Shown: positions 9,485-17,213, numbered from the stretch's first letter. The stretch is DNA of 64,000 bases from Geobacter argillaceus (GCF_007830735.1 NZ_VLLN01000007.1:62001-126000); one strand, 5' to 3'. A program made the numbers and translations. The notes: generated from the letters alone by a model not told the origin.

Positions 9485-9830
9485 AAGAGCCACCCCTCAG
9501 CAGCAGATCATCCAACTTTATTTGATAACAAGCGGTATTTTACAAATTTTATCACTTAACGTCAAAATATTTTTTTAAAGTAAAAAATAACCTTATAAAA
9601 ATGGTTGCCGCTTATTCGCTGGGCACGAACTCGCGGCGAACAGGGATCATGACTCAATCCTCTTCTGCGAGGTAAAGGGACTGAAAAGCAGGTAGGTCCA
9701 GACATACTGGGTGCGCTCAGGGAAAAGGCACGCAGGGTGAAGTGGGGAAGCGTCAGTAGGGCCGAACAGGATTCACGGCCGGACTGCTGGAGCAGGCGCT
9801 AAAGAAGGGCGTATTTCTCTTCAGGGAGGA
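9485..9830. other. Gene-free, partly AT-rich spacer
   Basis: The first 120 bases are AT-rich (long A/T runs near 9530-9600) and probably hold the promoter of the minus-strand Fic gene. The rest (about 9660-9830) has coding-like composition but no open frame longer than about 35 codons. It may be the worn remnant of a gene, which I cannot identify. Confidence 0.4.
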
Positions 9831-10187
9831 TCAATCCTTGCTGCAGGGAGAGTAAAGATCGACTCCTGTCGGCGGCTTCCTGCGCGGGGCTCGTTTCCGG
9901 TGGGGGAGTGATTCATCTTGTAGCCGACGCCCTAGAGCATCCTCCTTGGCTATTAACGACAAATCTTCAATCAAGAGTAAAACACGAAGTACATTGACGT
10001 ATATCCCAATTGAAACAGATGGATCACCGTTCTCGACCTTGTAGAGCGTCGGACGCGAAATATCAGCCCTGGCACAAACCGTTTCCATGGAAAAGCGGCG
10101 ACGAAGCCGCGCATCCTTGAGACGTTGTCCCAGAGCCTCCATTTCTTTCGCCGAAGCTGGATAGATTGTAACGGTTCTCTTAGTCAT
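9831..10187 (-). CDS. XRE-family HTH regulator (antitoxin-like)
   Basis: 118 aa with a helix-turn-helix at about residues 17-70 (LGQRLKDARLRRRFSMETVC then ISRPTLYKVENGDPSVSIG). The C-terminus is basic and disordered (HRKRAPRRKPP). Such proteins are often the antitoxin/regulator of a HipA-type kinase, but no kinase follows here, so this may be an orphan. The AT-rich stretch upstream (10188-10260) probably contains its promoter. The ribosome binding site is poor. Confidence 0.75.
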   Translation of the reverse strand: MTKRTVTIYPASAKEMEALGQRLKDARLRRRFSMETVCARADISRPTLYKVENGDPSVSIGIYVNVLRVLLLIEDLSLIAKEDALGRRLQDESLPHRKRAPRRKPPTGVDLYSPCSKD

Positions 10188-10300
10188 AACGGTGATTATT
10201 ATTTACATAAAATGGCAAAATTGTAAAATATAATTATCGTTAAAGCGTGTCGCAAAATAGCAAAGCATTCACGGGGCTACACTGGTCCCCTCAGGGAGCT

Positions 10301-10930
10301 TTATATCCGGCACCCTGCTTCCAACCGCACCAGCATCAGTCCAAAGTTGTGACTCACCTTGAGATTCCTGATCGCGTCTTCCATGCTTAACCCATATCCC
10401 CGCACGGTGCGGTTCTCAACCTTTTCGGCGCGGTAGCAGAGCTCCTCTTCATCCCAGATGACGTTGGCTTCCAGCTTGTTCGATGGACATTGTGGCGGGT
10501 GGACATAGTCAGGGTATTCCTTGAGCTTGCGCATCTTCACATAACAGCCTGGAAAGTCCCGCCGCACGGCATCCAGCACCGGACCATCGGCGTTTTCTCT
10601 GATGGCATGTCCAGCGTCCCAAATGTCGAACTCCCAGCCGGCGCACCATTTGGCAAAGGAGAGCGACCGTCTGGAGAGGTAGGTAGCCAGAACAGGAGGT
10701 ACGGAATCCTTTGCCGGTCGGCCCCGTTTCCCCTGGTTGATTACCCGATGTTTTACGAGAACGGCGTGGGCGTAATCTGCCTTCTTGGAACCGATGATTC
10801 TGGTGATTTCAACAACGGAAAACCCCTCTCGGTAAGCTGTGCAGATTCGATCCTCGACCAGATCGAAGAGTTGCTGATGCCCGGATAGAACATGGAAGCG
10901 ATAAGCAATGATGGCTGTCTTTGACGGCAT
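10301..10930 (-). CDS. Hypothetical protein, possibly DNA-binding
   Basis: 209 aa with no family I can name. Residues about 20-75 (ICTAYREGFSVVEITRIIGS, then a basic KRGRPAKDSV) look like a helix-turn-helix followed by an AT-hook-like patch. The C-terminal third is acidic and compact. It is transcribed alone on the minus strand at the left edge of the element's maintenance genes. The 200-bp stretch behind it (10931-11131) has no gene. Confidence 0.55.
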   Translation of the reverse strand: MPSKTAIIAYRFHVLSGHQQLFDLVEDRICTAYREGFSVVEITRIIGSKKADYAHAVLVKHRVINQGKRGRPAKDSVPPVLATYLSRRSLSFAKWCAGWEFDIWDAGHAIRENADGPVLDAVRRDFPGCYVKMRKLKEYPDYVHPPQCPSNKLEANVIWDEEELCYRAEKVENRTVRGYGLSMEDAIRNLKVSHNFGLMLVRLEAGCRI

Positions 10931-11131
10931 GGTGCGAGTCCTTCTAAAGTCTGTTATAGATCACATTTATTTCATAAATGTATATAGAGAAATTCCCGGC
11001 CGATTCACTTCCGATTTGGTCCACTTTCGGATGCTTTTCCGGGTATATTTGGGTTAGCTCTTTTGGGGACAAATATGGAGCCATCGTTTTTTTCATATCG
11101 GTTACCATCAGTCATTCGATTTCTCCCGGGA

Positions 11132-11446
11132 CTACTTCAGAATTTTTTCCATAACATCACAGCAAGAGTCTTTTGCCTGGTTGGAGGCAGGTGAGGGGAA
11201 ATCGTTCCGTGCCTTGGGAGCTGAATCCTTAAGTTGTTCAACCGGATTAACTTTATGAGTCGGCTGCAAAGATGACGAATTGTCCCGGCACATGAGGTCG
11301 ATCACCTGTACCCCCATCTCCGATGCGAGGAAATACTTGAGCGCCTCTTGTGTGAATGCAGCCTGCTTCCGGCTTTTGCGCAACAGCGAGAATGCTTCGA
11401 CAATGACAGGATCATACGTATTCAGCTTTATGGTGAATTGGGGCAT
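11132..11446 (-). CDS. parR: ParR/StbB-like partition adaptor
   Basis: 104 aa. The N-terminus (PQFTIKLNTYDPVIVEAFSL, then a basic helix and EALKYFLAS) fits a ribbon-helix-helix DNA-binding domain. The second half is polar and likely flexible, as in ParR proteins that bind the centromere with one end and the ParM filament with the other. It starts 7 nt after the parM stop, the usual parMR order. The call rests mainly on position, size and the RHH-like start; sequence similarity to known ParR proteins is not obvious. Confidence 0.65.
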   Translation of the reverse strand: MPQFTIKLNTYDPVIVEAFSLLRKSRKQAAFTQEALKYFLASEMGVQVIDLMCRDNSSSLQPTHKVNPVEQLKDSAPKARNDFPSPASNQAKDSCCDVMEKILK

Positions 11447-11453
11447 ATCCAGC

Positions 11454-12335
11454 TCACTTTCCACTGGCAAGCGATAGGAAGCCCCTGGCGTTGGCAAATT
11501 CAGGCTCGGGAAGGATAACGACCTCGATGTTCTTGGCCGGGAATTCATCCTTGAGCAGGGCGGCGCCACCACCGAACAGCAGCACCCGCTCAAAATCGGC
11601 ATGCATTCCTACGTGTGCCTGCAATTCCCCCTGGACATCCCTGATGATATGCTCAATGTAGGCAACTCCAGCTTCGTGGATCTCTTTAGTGACATCATGC
11701 CGCTCGAAGCCGTACTGGAGATAACCCTTCTCGATCAGGAACGCTATCTCGACCGGCGTGAAGGTTCCTGATGGAGCAAGGCTCTTGATGCGTGGGAGAA
11801 GGAAACTCGTTGCCATCTGATGGACCCCGCGTTTGTTGAGGGTCTTGCCGTGGATGATCTGTTTCCGTTGGGGGGAGAACAATGTGAAGATGATGGTGTT
11901 GAATCCGATATCGATGCCGAGCACGTTCCCTGTCGGGCGTTCATCCAACTTGTCCAGGTAGTCCCTGAGACCGCCCAGACCCTGGGGGAATATGGCGACT
12001 TCCTTGATCGCACCACCGGTCAACGACTTTGCCAGCGCCGGGACCGCTCCGCCAGGTCTGTGCTGCTCTTGCCAGAAGGAATAAGGGAGGCCGACGGCAA
12101 GCAGTAAGTCGCCTTCGGTCGCCGCCACCTTTTGGCAATGTTCGACGAAGACCGGGTAATACCGTACCAGTTCTTCCATCGTTTTCAGGTAAGAAGAACC
12201 GGAAGACAACAACGCTTCTTCCCCTATCAGCAGATTCTCCCCGTTGTAGCTGAAGGCGGAAATTATCCTTCCCTGCCGTTCGCTGTAAATCCACTTTGCC
12301 GATGAAAATCCGAGATCACAAACCAGCACGTCCAT
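11454..12335 (-). CDS. parM: ParM/StbA-like actin-family plasmid segregation ATPase
   Basis: 293 aa from ATG 12335, with AAAAGAGGAGAC as Shine-Dalgarno. Actin-fold motifs are visible: phosphate 1 DLGFSSAKW (7-15), phosphate 2 GNVLGIDIGFNTIIF (about 137-151) and adenosine motif LLFGGGAAL (about 250-258). Family members polymerise with ATP into filaments that push plasmid copies apart. A ParR-like gene follows. The shared element promoter motif lies 48 nt upstream of the start, with candidate centromere repeats beyond it. A partition system implies the element spends time as a replicating circle. Confidence 0.87.
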   Translation of the reverse strand: MDVLVCDLGFSSAKWIYSERQGRIISAFSYNGENLLIGEEALLSSGSSYLKTMEELVRYYPVFVEHCQKVAATEGDLLLAVGLPYSFWQEQHRPGGAVPALAKSLTGGAIKEVAIFPQGLGGLRDYLDKLDERPTGNVLGIDIGFNTIIFTLFSPQRKQIIHGKTLNKRGVHQMATSFLLPRIKSLAPSGTFTPVEIAFLIEKGYLQYGFERHDVTKEIHEAGVAYIEHIIRDVQGELQAHVGMHADFERVLLFGGGAALLKDEFPAKNIEVVILPEPEFANARGFLSLASGK

Positions 12336-12382
12336 GATTGTCTCCTCTTTTGGTTCAGATGATGGGTGACTCAATCCCCCTG

Positions 12383-12410
12383 CATATATAATCACGATGG
12401 GGGGAAGGTG
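12383..12410 (-). promoter_or_regulatory. Shared element motif, copy 1 (upstream of parM)
   Basis: Read in the direction of parM, the sequence is CACCTTCCCCCC followed by ATCGTGATTATATATG. The same word recurs upstream of the AlpA-like gene, the transfer operon and the lytic transglycosylase, always in the same orientation to the gene. It is a candidate promoter or operator. Confidence 0.8.
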
Positions 12411-12470
12411 ATTGGACAACAAATTGGTGCATTTTTTGGTAAAAAGACACCAAGGCCCCGATCATGGCGA

Positions 12471-12532
12471 CAATTATGGACTTGAAACAGTACCCAATAA
12501 TGGATACTTGAATCCCGGATACCAAAATGGAA
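12471..12532. repeat. Candidate parC centromere repeats
   Basis: Three imperfect direct repeats, CAATTATGGA (12471), CAATAATGGA (12495) and CAAAATGGAA (12523), lie upstream of parM, the first two followed by CTTGAA within a few bases. An inverted pair TTGGTG/CACCAA lies at 12424-12453. In parMR systems the ParR binding repeats sit just upstream of parM, so position fits. The repeat number is low and the assignment is tentative. Confidence 0.45.
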
Positions 12533-12562
12533 CCATTCACGGCACCATAGATGGCAAAGTTG

Positions 12563-13123
12563 CTATCGAAGTCGGCTGGGGTCGATGGTCCCCTTCATGA
12601 CAAGTGCTTTCAGCCTCCTATGTGCCCTGCCGATAATGTCACGGACGTTGGCGACTGAACACCCGAGACGCTCGGCAATCTCGTAATTGGAAAGCCTGCC
12701 TTCATCCGAAATCCCCAGGGACATGTGGAGGATTTGCTGTTCCTTCTCGGTGAGGAAATGACAGACCGCGTGATAGATTGCCTCTATGTCGGGCTTCTTT
12801 CTCCGTCTCTTCGTGCGCTGCTTCATGGAGATAGAATCGAGATCAACCGAACAGAGGTGTGAAGGCACAGAGTTCGATCCATTCGAGCTGTCGTCTGGAT
12901 TCGGAGTAAACAGGCTTATCTGCCTGCGGAAGATTTTCCAGAAGGCCGCTTCAAAGGAGATTTCCTTTGTTTTGACGCGCAGGGTGGCAATCATCGCCGC
13001 CTCGAAAGCTTCCTGCATGTAGTCGCACTCTTCGTATGGCGAAAAGTTGCGATACTTGACAATGTTCCCCTTGATGACCGCTTCATTCTTTCTGACCCAT
13101 TCAACCGCTGCTAAATAGTCCAT
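12563..13123 (-). CDS. Sigma-70-like transcription regulator
   Basis: 186 aa. The C-terminus (about 125-175) is a clear sigma region 4: LTEKEQQILHMSLG, then NYEIAERLGCSVANVRDIIG and AHRRLK. The N-terminal 75 residues (EECDYMQEAFEAAMIATLRV) could be a divergent region 2. A basic KQRTKRRRKK linker joins them. It is a plausible element-specific sigma factor or sigma-like activator for the promoters that share the 28-bp motif; that link is inference. AAGGAGA precedes ATG 13123, and a terminator hairpin sits just upstream of it. Confidence 0.75.
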   Translation of the reverse strand: MDYLAAVEWVRKNEAVIKGNIVKYRNFSPYEECDYMQEAFEAAMIATLRVKTKEISFEAAFWKIFRRQISLFTPNPDDSSNGSNSVPSHLCSVDLDSISMKQRTKRRRKKPDIEAIYHAVCHFLTEKEQQILHMSLGISDEGRLSNYEIAERLGCSVANVRDIIGRAHRRLKALVMKGTIDPSRLR

Positions 13124-13345
13124 ATTCTCTCCTTGAAAATAAAAAAAGCCGGCCTCGGAGACGTACTCCGATGACCGGCTTTGCCATGGCTCTAGGTTCA
13201 GAGCCTGGCCGTGCCAGGACGAAATCTGGTATAGGGGTTCAGTGGACTAAAGCCGGGTAATGAACTGCCTTCTGTCCGGTTTTAGACGCACTGGTCCCTC
13301 CTGCATGTTTTTGTGCAGTAAAGCCCGAGTTTTTTGATCTACGAG
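13124..13345 (-). ncRNA. Structured leader of the sigma-like gene (attenuator candidate)
   Basis: On the minus strand this leader has successive hairpins: CTGCA/TGCAG (about 13303-13320), CCTGGC-ACG-GCCAGG (about 13203-13217), GGCTCT/AGAGCC (about 13187-13204, sharing bases with the previous stem) and a strong terminator. A 19-codon ORF starting MQEGPVRLKPDRR also lies near its 5' end but lacks a clear ribosome binding site. Competing stems ahead of a terminator and a start codon suggest regulated read-through. It matches no riboswitch class I know. Confidence 0.5.
13139..13184 (-). terminator. Intrinsic terminator directly upstream of the sigma-like gene
   Basis: On the minus strand, AAAGCCGG-TC-A-TCGGAG, loop TACGT, CTCCGA-GG-CCGGCTTT forms a stem of about 16 pairs with one bulged A, followed by seven T. 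It ends about 15 nt before the start codon at 13123, so it must be bypassed for that gene to be expressed from an upstream promoter. Confidence 0.9.
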
Positions 13346-13351
13346 GGAGAC

Positions 13352-13669
13352 TTACTTCAGCTTCACGCCAAGGTATGAAGCAATGCGGATAATGTCCTCT
13401 GGTGAAGCGCTCTTTCTCAGATGGTCTTCAACTTTTCTCCGGATTCTGGCTGTGTCCCATTCGGGGCGAATCTGGATTCCGCATATGTGGATCGAACCGT
13501 CCAAGGCTAATGAAACAGCCCGATCCCAGCACGCCTGCTCTATAACATTGATGTCTGGAATGCCGTCGACGAGAGCATACGTACCTTCTGTACATGTGAT
13601 TGTCTGTCGTGTTCGCCGTAGATACGAAATAACGGTTTTCATTGCTTCATTCGGGAACAGGCACTTCAT
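13352..13669 (-). CDS. Hypothetical protein
   Basis: 105 aa from ATG 13669 (TTAGGAAGAAAG ahead); a TTG at 13684 is the alternative. It is mixed alpha/beta in feel, with ISYLRRTRQTITCTEGTYAL near the N-terminus and a helical, charged C-terminus (IRRKVEDHLRKSASPEDIIR). I do not recognise it. It sits between the replication origin and the sigma-like gene on the same strand and may be part of the maintenance operon. Confidence 0.55.
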   Translation of the reverse strand: MKCLFPNEAMKTVISYLRRTRQTITCTEGTYALVDGIPDINVIEQACWDRAVSLALDGSIHICGIQIRPEWDTARIRRKVEDHLRKSASPEDIIRIASYLGVKLK

Positions 13670-13699
13670 CTTTCTTCCTAACAATCATTCGAACGCTCC

Positions 13700-13918
13700 T
13701 TTATTGGTTAAAAAAAGGTTAGATAATGGTTAGAGGGTTGTGGAAAACTACGTAACATCCTGAATGCCTTTGCTTTCCTAGAATATGGCTGTAGGTCTAA
13801 GGTCAATGTTCCGGTAAGTCAAAGGTCAATAACTGCGTCGGTCAAAAGTCAGTAGCAGTAGGTCAAAAGTCAATACCGGGTCGGTCATAGGTCAATGTCC
13901 GGTCGGTCATAGGTCAAT
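13700..13918. other. oriV: Replication origin: six iterons, DnaA box, AT-rich stretch
   Basis: Six copies of a 14-mer, consensus GGTCAWARGTCAAT, start at 13794, 13817, 13840, 13861, 13883 and 13905, a spacing of 21-23 bp or about two helical turns. The last overlaps the trfA stop. At 13739-13747 the minus strand reads TTTTCCACA, a full match to the DnaA-box consensus TTWTNCACA. Next to it three GGTTA words lie in an AT-rich stretch (13706-13735). Iterons beside a TrfA-type initiator are the hallmark of a Rep-controlled plasmid origin. Confidence 0.88.
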
Positions 13919-14765
13919 ACTTCCTCTTGACCAGCACCAGATCCTCCTTGAACTCCCACGTTTCCAGGAAACCGATCTTGCCGAGCAGGTCGAGAGCCTT
14001 CTTCAACTCGACTTTGAAATGTTTCGTGGACATTTCCGATCCGCAAAGCTGCACCAGGGTGGCAAGCTTCACTGGGTACGGCTGACGGTGGCTGGCCCAG
14101 TAGCCAAAGAGCTTCGAGGCAATGCCATCGGGCAGGGACTTTCTGAGTTCCCAGTTCATTCTCGTCAGGAACTCCTCATCGAACAGAAGCCGCATCTCCT
14201 CGCCGACCCAAACCTGCCATCGCGGCAGATTCTCGTTCTGCTCGTTTCGGGACCTGAACTTGAGAATCAGCGAGACACTGATGAAGCATCCCAGGCGCTT
14301 CGATTGGATCCGTATTGCCGTTGCCTGCATGCGGCTGAAGGAGATGCGGAGCCTCTCGTAGCTTTGTCCCTTGATCGGCCAACCAATAGTCTTGACAAAG
14401 GAGTAAGGGGTGAACTCGACACACTCCCCAAGCGGGAGCTTCTTTATCAGATGCATGAGGTGTAGCCAGACCAACTCATCGTCCTGACGCAATTCCTCGC
14501 CGCGGTAGATGACTTGCCCGTCGCCGATCAAGGCAATTTCGATATCCTTCATGAACATCCGCGGCTGCTTACGGTTGCGGCAATTGAACAGGGCTGATCT
14601 CAGGATTTCATTCGGCATCGCTCGCTGTCCTTCCGGCCAGTCAGGGAGGTATTTCGGCCTGGAGGCTAGGCTTGCCAGTATCTGCTCAAATGATTCGCTG
14701 ATATCGGATGCGTTGGAATTGAAACGGAGGGAACCGGCTATTTGAGGACGGGGTTTATCATGCAA
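13914..14765 (-). CDS. trfA: TrfA-type plasmid replication initiator
   Basis: 283 aa. The body matches the RK2/IncP TrfA family closely: LFNCRNRKQPRMFMKDIEIA, then YRGEELRQDDELVWLHL, ECVEFTPYSFVKTIGWPIKG, SYERLRISFSRMQATAI and LPDGIASKLFGYWASHRQPY, ending in LVLVKRKY. TrfA binds iterons with tandem winged helices and helps load the helicase. The iterons lie directly behind the gene. Its start overlaps the upstream small ORF, suggesting coupled translation. This gene implies the element can replicate, or once did, as a plasmid. Confidence 0.93.
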   Translation of the reverse strand: MHDKPRPQIAGSLRFNSNASDISESFEQILASLASRPKYLPDWPEGQRAMPNEILRSALFNCRNRKQPRMFMKDIEIALIGDGQVIYRGEELRQDDELVWLHLMHLIKKLPLGECVEFTPYSFVKTIGWPIKGQSYERLRISFSRMQATAIRIQSKRLGCFISVSLILKFRSRNEQNENLPRWQVWVGEEMRLLFDEEFLTRMNWELRKSLPDGIASKLFGYWASHRQPYPVKLATLVQLCGSEMSTKHFKVELKKALDLLGKIGFLETWEFKEDLVLVKRKY

Positions 14766-14940
14766 CCGACACCTCCTTTGATGACGAAAGAGGGTGCCCG
14801 GTATTCATTTGATCTTCGAGATACTTTCTGAATAACTGGCGTACAAGAGCGCGGCGTATGAAATCCTTCATTCGCTCGAATCTGGCATCCGGAACCGGCA
14901 AATTCTTGTACTTGAACGTCATCTCCATAAGTGCATCCAT
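14758..14940 (-). CDS. Small protein translated ahead of trfA
   Basis: 60 aa, mostly helical and charged (ARFERMKDFIRRALVRQLFR). Its stop overlaps the trfA start (trfA ATG at 14765), so it may be a coupling or copy-control peptide, or simply a short upstream cistron. No family recognised. It follows the AlpA-like gene by 15 nt. Confidence 0.5.
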   Translation of the reverse strand: MDALMEMTFKYKNLPVPDARFERMKDFIRRALVRQLFRKYLEDQMNTGHPLSSSKEVSVA

Positions 14941-14955
14941 CGACCGTGCGGTACT

Positions 14956-15165
14956 TCAGTTGCCAGTTGCGCTGGCTGGGTCAATCATTTTTGCTTCCTC
15001 CTTTTTCCCCTCCAGCCAGGACTCGACATCTTCGCGCCGCCAACGTTTGCAGCCCAAAAGTACCACCGGCTTAGGGAAGTCTTTGTGTCTCCGCATTCTC
15101 CAGAGTGTCGCCCTCGATATCTTCATGAATTCCATAAGATCATCCTGTCTCAGCAAATCGTTCAT
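14956..15165 (-). CDS. AlpA/excisionase-like helix-turn-helix protein
   Basis: 69 aa of MerR/AlpA-type winged helix: LLRQDDLMEFMKISRATLWR, then MRRHKDFPKPVVLLGCKRWR and REDVESWL. Family members act as excisionases or as regulators of phage and ICE integrase genes. It is the first gene of the minus-strand replication unit and has the shared element motif 32 nt upstream. Here it more likely regulates the element, because no integrase is in view. Confidence 0.82.
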   Translation of the reverse strand: MNDLLRQDDLMEFMKISRATLWRMRRHKDFPKPVVLLGCKRWRREDVESWLEGKKEEAKMIDPASATGN

Positions 15166-15196
15166 CGTCTTGCCTCCGTTCGAAATGTTTCCTGCT

Positions 15197-15224
15197 ATTT
15201 AAATAATCACGAGGGGGGGAAGGC
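15197..15224 (-). promoter_or_regulatory. Shared element motif, copy 2 (upstream of AlpA-like gene)
   Basis: Read leftward it is GCCTTCCCCCCC followed by TCGTGATTATTTAAATAG. It lies 32 nt upstream of the ATG at 15165. It differs from the other copies mainly at the first bases and after GATTAT. Confidence 0.8.
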
Positions 15225-15444
15225 AAAAAGTTCAATAAATGCTGTAATGGCGTGACAATTGCCTGAAATTGAAAGCAATTATTTTTATAACCGTATATTT
15301 CCTCTCCACACCTCCTCAATCCGCAGTTAACACTCCTCAAGTCTAATGCATTGAAAATACCGATAGTTAGCAAGGCACTGCTCACGTCGATTCAACATGC
15401 GGCCACCATTGCTCAGGCAAGTTTTTGCGGCTGTTCGCCCAAGT

Positions 15445-15472
15445 CACCTTCCCCCCCTCGTGATTATCTATG
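15445..15472 (+). promoter_or_regulatory. Shared element motif, copy 3 (upstream of the transfer operon)
   Basis: It reads CACCTTCCCCCCC followed by TCGTGATTATCTATG, 25 nt upstream of the start of the OmpA-like gene, the first gene of the long tra operon. Confidence 0.82.
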
Positions 15473-15496
15473 TGAACGAATCATCTCGGAGGTCAC

Positions 15497-16102
15497 ATGC
15501 TGGGAAAACTTTCCTTTGCCGGACTCGCACTGCTCATTCCAATGGCGGGCAATGCCGCAGAAATTCATCAAAGGCCTTTCAGTTATGGCCAGGAGGTCGC
15601 CCGAGCCCAGGAAAACGATGCTTTCGTTGTTTGTTCGAATTGCCCCGACGATCAGCTCTCGATACTCCCTGCCTCACCTAAACTGGCTTTGCGTTTGAGC
15701 TCTGGTGAAGCCCCGCCGGTTCAGACGGTTGCCAAACAATCAGAGGCAAAGCCTGAATCGAACCTAGAGAAGGGATGTGTCTCATGTCTTTTGGGTGCGA
15801 TTCACTTCCCATTCGACAGTGCGGAGATAACGGAAAAGGAGCGATCACGGCTTGATGAACTCATCCGGAGTATCCCGGGTAGTGGCGCTGTCAAACTGAG
15901 TGGCTACACCTGTGATCTTGGCACCTCTTCCCACAACATGGGTCTGTCGCTCAGAAGGGCAAGAGGGGTCGCTTCGTACCTGAAAGGGAAAGGGATATCC
16001 GTGGGGAAGGTGGAAGGCCTGGGCAAGTGCTGTCCGGTGTCCGATGACAGGCATCTCAACCGAAGGGTCGAGATAACCACACAGCAAAAGGAGGAGAAGT
16101 GA
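15497..16102 (+). CDS. OmpA-family peptidoglycan-binding protein
   Basis: 201 aa with a signal peptide (MLGKLSFAGLALLIPMAGNA, cleavage near 20-21), a linker with Cys pairs (CSNC, CVSC), and an OmpA C-terminal domain at about 100-195 (HFPFDSAEITEKERSRLDEL, then RRARGVASYL and DRHLNRRVEI). It probably anchors the transfer apparatus to peptidoglycan in the periplasm. ATG 15497 is preceded by CGGAGG. It opens the transfer operon and overlaps the next gene by 4 nt (GTGA). Confidence 0.88.
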   Translation: MLGKLSFAGLALLIPMAGNAAEIHQRPFSYGQEVARAQENDAFVVCSNCPDDQLSILPASPKLALRLSSGEAPPVQTVAKQSEAKPESNLEKGCVSCLLGAIHFPFDSAEITEKERSRLDELIRSIPGSGAVKLSGYTCDLGTSSHNMGLSLRRARGVASYLKGKGISVGKVEGLGKCCPVSDDRHLNRRVEITTQQKEEK

Positions 16103-16833
16103 GAATTCTGAAGAGAAAGAAACCCAAGATCGGAGGGCTGATATTGGTCGTAATCATAACGGCGGGTTTTGCCGCCGCTAAAGAAGACTTCAAGACCGAG
16201 ACGGACAATCTCAAGAAGAACTTTCCGAACCTGAGAGTGGACAGCGTCAAAGAGTCACCGATCAAGGGGCTTTACGAAATCGTTGCCGGGAACCAGGTTT
16301 TCTACTTCAGCCCGGACGGGTACCTCATGTTCGGTGAGCTTTGGTCAAAAGATGGCAAAAACCTGACCGCGGAGATGCGGGAAAAGGTTCTCTCCGAAAA
16401 AGTGAAGAGCATCCCCCTGGACAAGGCCCTCAAAATCGGCTCCGGCCCCCGGCAGGTCATCGAGTTCACCGACCCCGACTGTCCCTATTGCCGAAAGGTA
16501 GACGAATTCCTGGCAAAACGGACAGACGTAACCCGTTACGTATTCTTTTTCCCTCTCAGGCAGATCCATCCCGATGCTGAAAAGAAGGCGCGCTACATCC
16601 TGTCGCAGAAAGACAGGGAAAAGGCTCTTCGTGAAGTGGTGAGCGGAGCCTTGGATGGCAAGCCTGCGCCGGAGTCTGTTCACCAGGACGCAGTGCTGGA
16701 AGAGATGGAACAGGTTGCCAAGAGTGTCGGAGTCCGCGGCACCCCGGCGCTCTGGATCGACGGCACGGCCGTCAATGGAGCAGACATTCCCCGCATCACG
16801 GCGCTGCTTGATGGGAAGGAGGTGAAACAATGA
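16099..16833 (+). CDS. DsbC-like periplasmic disulfide isomerase
   Basis: 244 aa. An N-terminal membrane or signal segment (about 10-26), a DsbC dimerisation-type region (VDSVKESPIKGLYEIVAGNQ), and a thioredoxin fold with the redox motif CPYC in FTDPDCPYCRK near residue 132. The cis-Pro loop is RGTPALWIDG. It likely sorts disulfides in the very Cys-rich TraN, TraU and related proteins, as TrbB does in the F system. The start is GTG 16099, overlapping the OmpA-like stop. Confidence 0.9.
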   Translation: MRILKRKKPKIGGLILVVIITAGFAAAKEDFKTETDNLKKNFPNLRVDSVKESPIKGLYEIVAGNQVFYFSPDGYLMFGELWSKDGKNLTAEMREKVLSEKVKSIPLDKALKIGSGPRQVIEFTDPDCPYCRKVDEFLAKRTDVTRYVFFFPLRQIHPDAEKKARYILSQKDREKALREVVSGALDGKPAPESVHQDAVLEEMEQVAKSVGVRGTPALWIDGTAVNGADIPRITALLDGKEVKQ

Positions 16834-16904
16834 AGGCGCATAGCTAGTTGCAGGAAATTTTGAACATCGACCGCAACCATTCAATCAAGGAGGAGCACTA
16901 CGTA

Positions 16905-17213
16905 ATGAAGAGTCTACAGATGAAGAAATTCTCCCTCATGGCCGCAGTCGCCGCCATGTTCACCTTCTTCGCAACCCAGGCCATGGCGATTACCGCACCG
17001 GTGGCCGGTTCATTCGGTTACGAGGCGTACAACTTCCTGGTAACCACCCTGTTGAAGGGTCCGTTCGGCGCTATTTCCGCCATTCTCCTGTTTCTGGTGA
17101 CGATCATCCTGTTCGTCCAACAGAAGATCGTGCCGGCGGTCGTTTGTCTGACTGCGGCGATCGTGCTCATCAACACCGCAAACATGATTGTGGCCCTTGG
17201 CGCAGTCTACTGA
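16905..17213 (+). CDS. Candidate conjugative pilin (TraA/VirB2-like)
   Basis: 102 aa from ATG 16905, with AAGGAGGAG ahead. A long signal peptide (to about residue 28, FFATQAMA) is followed by a mature protein of about 74 residues with two hydrophobic helices (FGAISAILLFLVTIILFV and KIVPAVVCLTAAIVLINTAN) and a short polar turn, the plan of F-type and VirB2 pilins. It lies just upstream of traL, as traA does in F. Identity rests on architecture and position. Confidence 0.8.
   Translation: MKSLQMKKFSLMAAVAAMFTFFATQAMAITAPVAGSFGYEAYNFLVTTLLKGPFGAISAILLFLVTIILFVQQKIVPAVVCLTAAIVLINTANMIVALGAVY

Larger units (their letters stand above)
15166..15496. promoter_or_regulatory. Divergent control region between replication and transfer operons
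   Basis: A 331-bp gene-free stretch separates the minus-strand AlpA/trfA unit from the plus-strand transfer operon. It carries two inverted copies of the shared motif, one at 15197-15224 facing left and one at 15445-15472 facing right. The middle is AT-rich (15231-15300). No oriT-like nick region is recognisable to me. Confidence 0.7.

Noticed and set aside
9660-9830. Decayed gene between fic and the XRE regulator
   Set aside because: Short stretches look protein-like in two frames, but nothing can be matched to a family by eye.
13124-13345. Resemblance of the leader to a cyclic di-GMP (GEMM-I) or guanidine-II riboswitch
   Set aside because: GGCAAAGCC and an ACG loop occur, but the other conserved GEMM blocks and the second ACGR hairpin are missing.
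13794-13918. Iterons as a CRISPR array
   Set aside because: The repeat is only 14 bp with 7-9 bp between copies, too short for spacers, and no cas genes are present.
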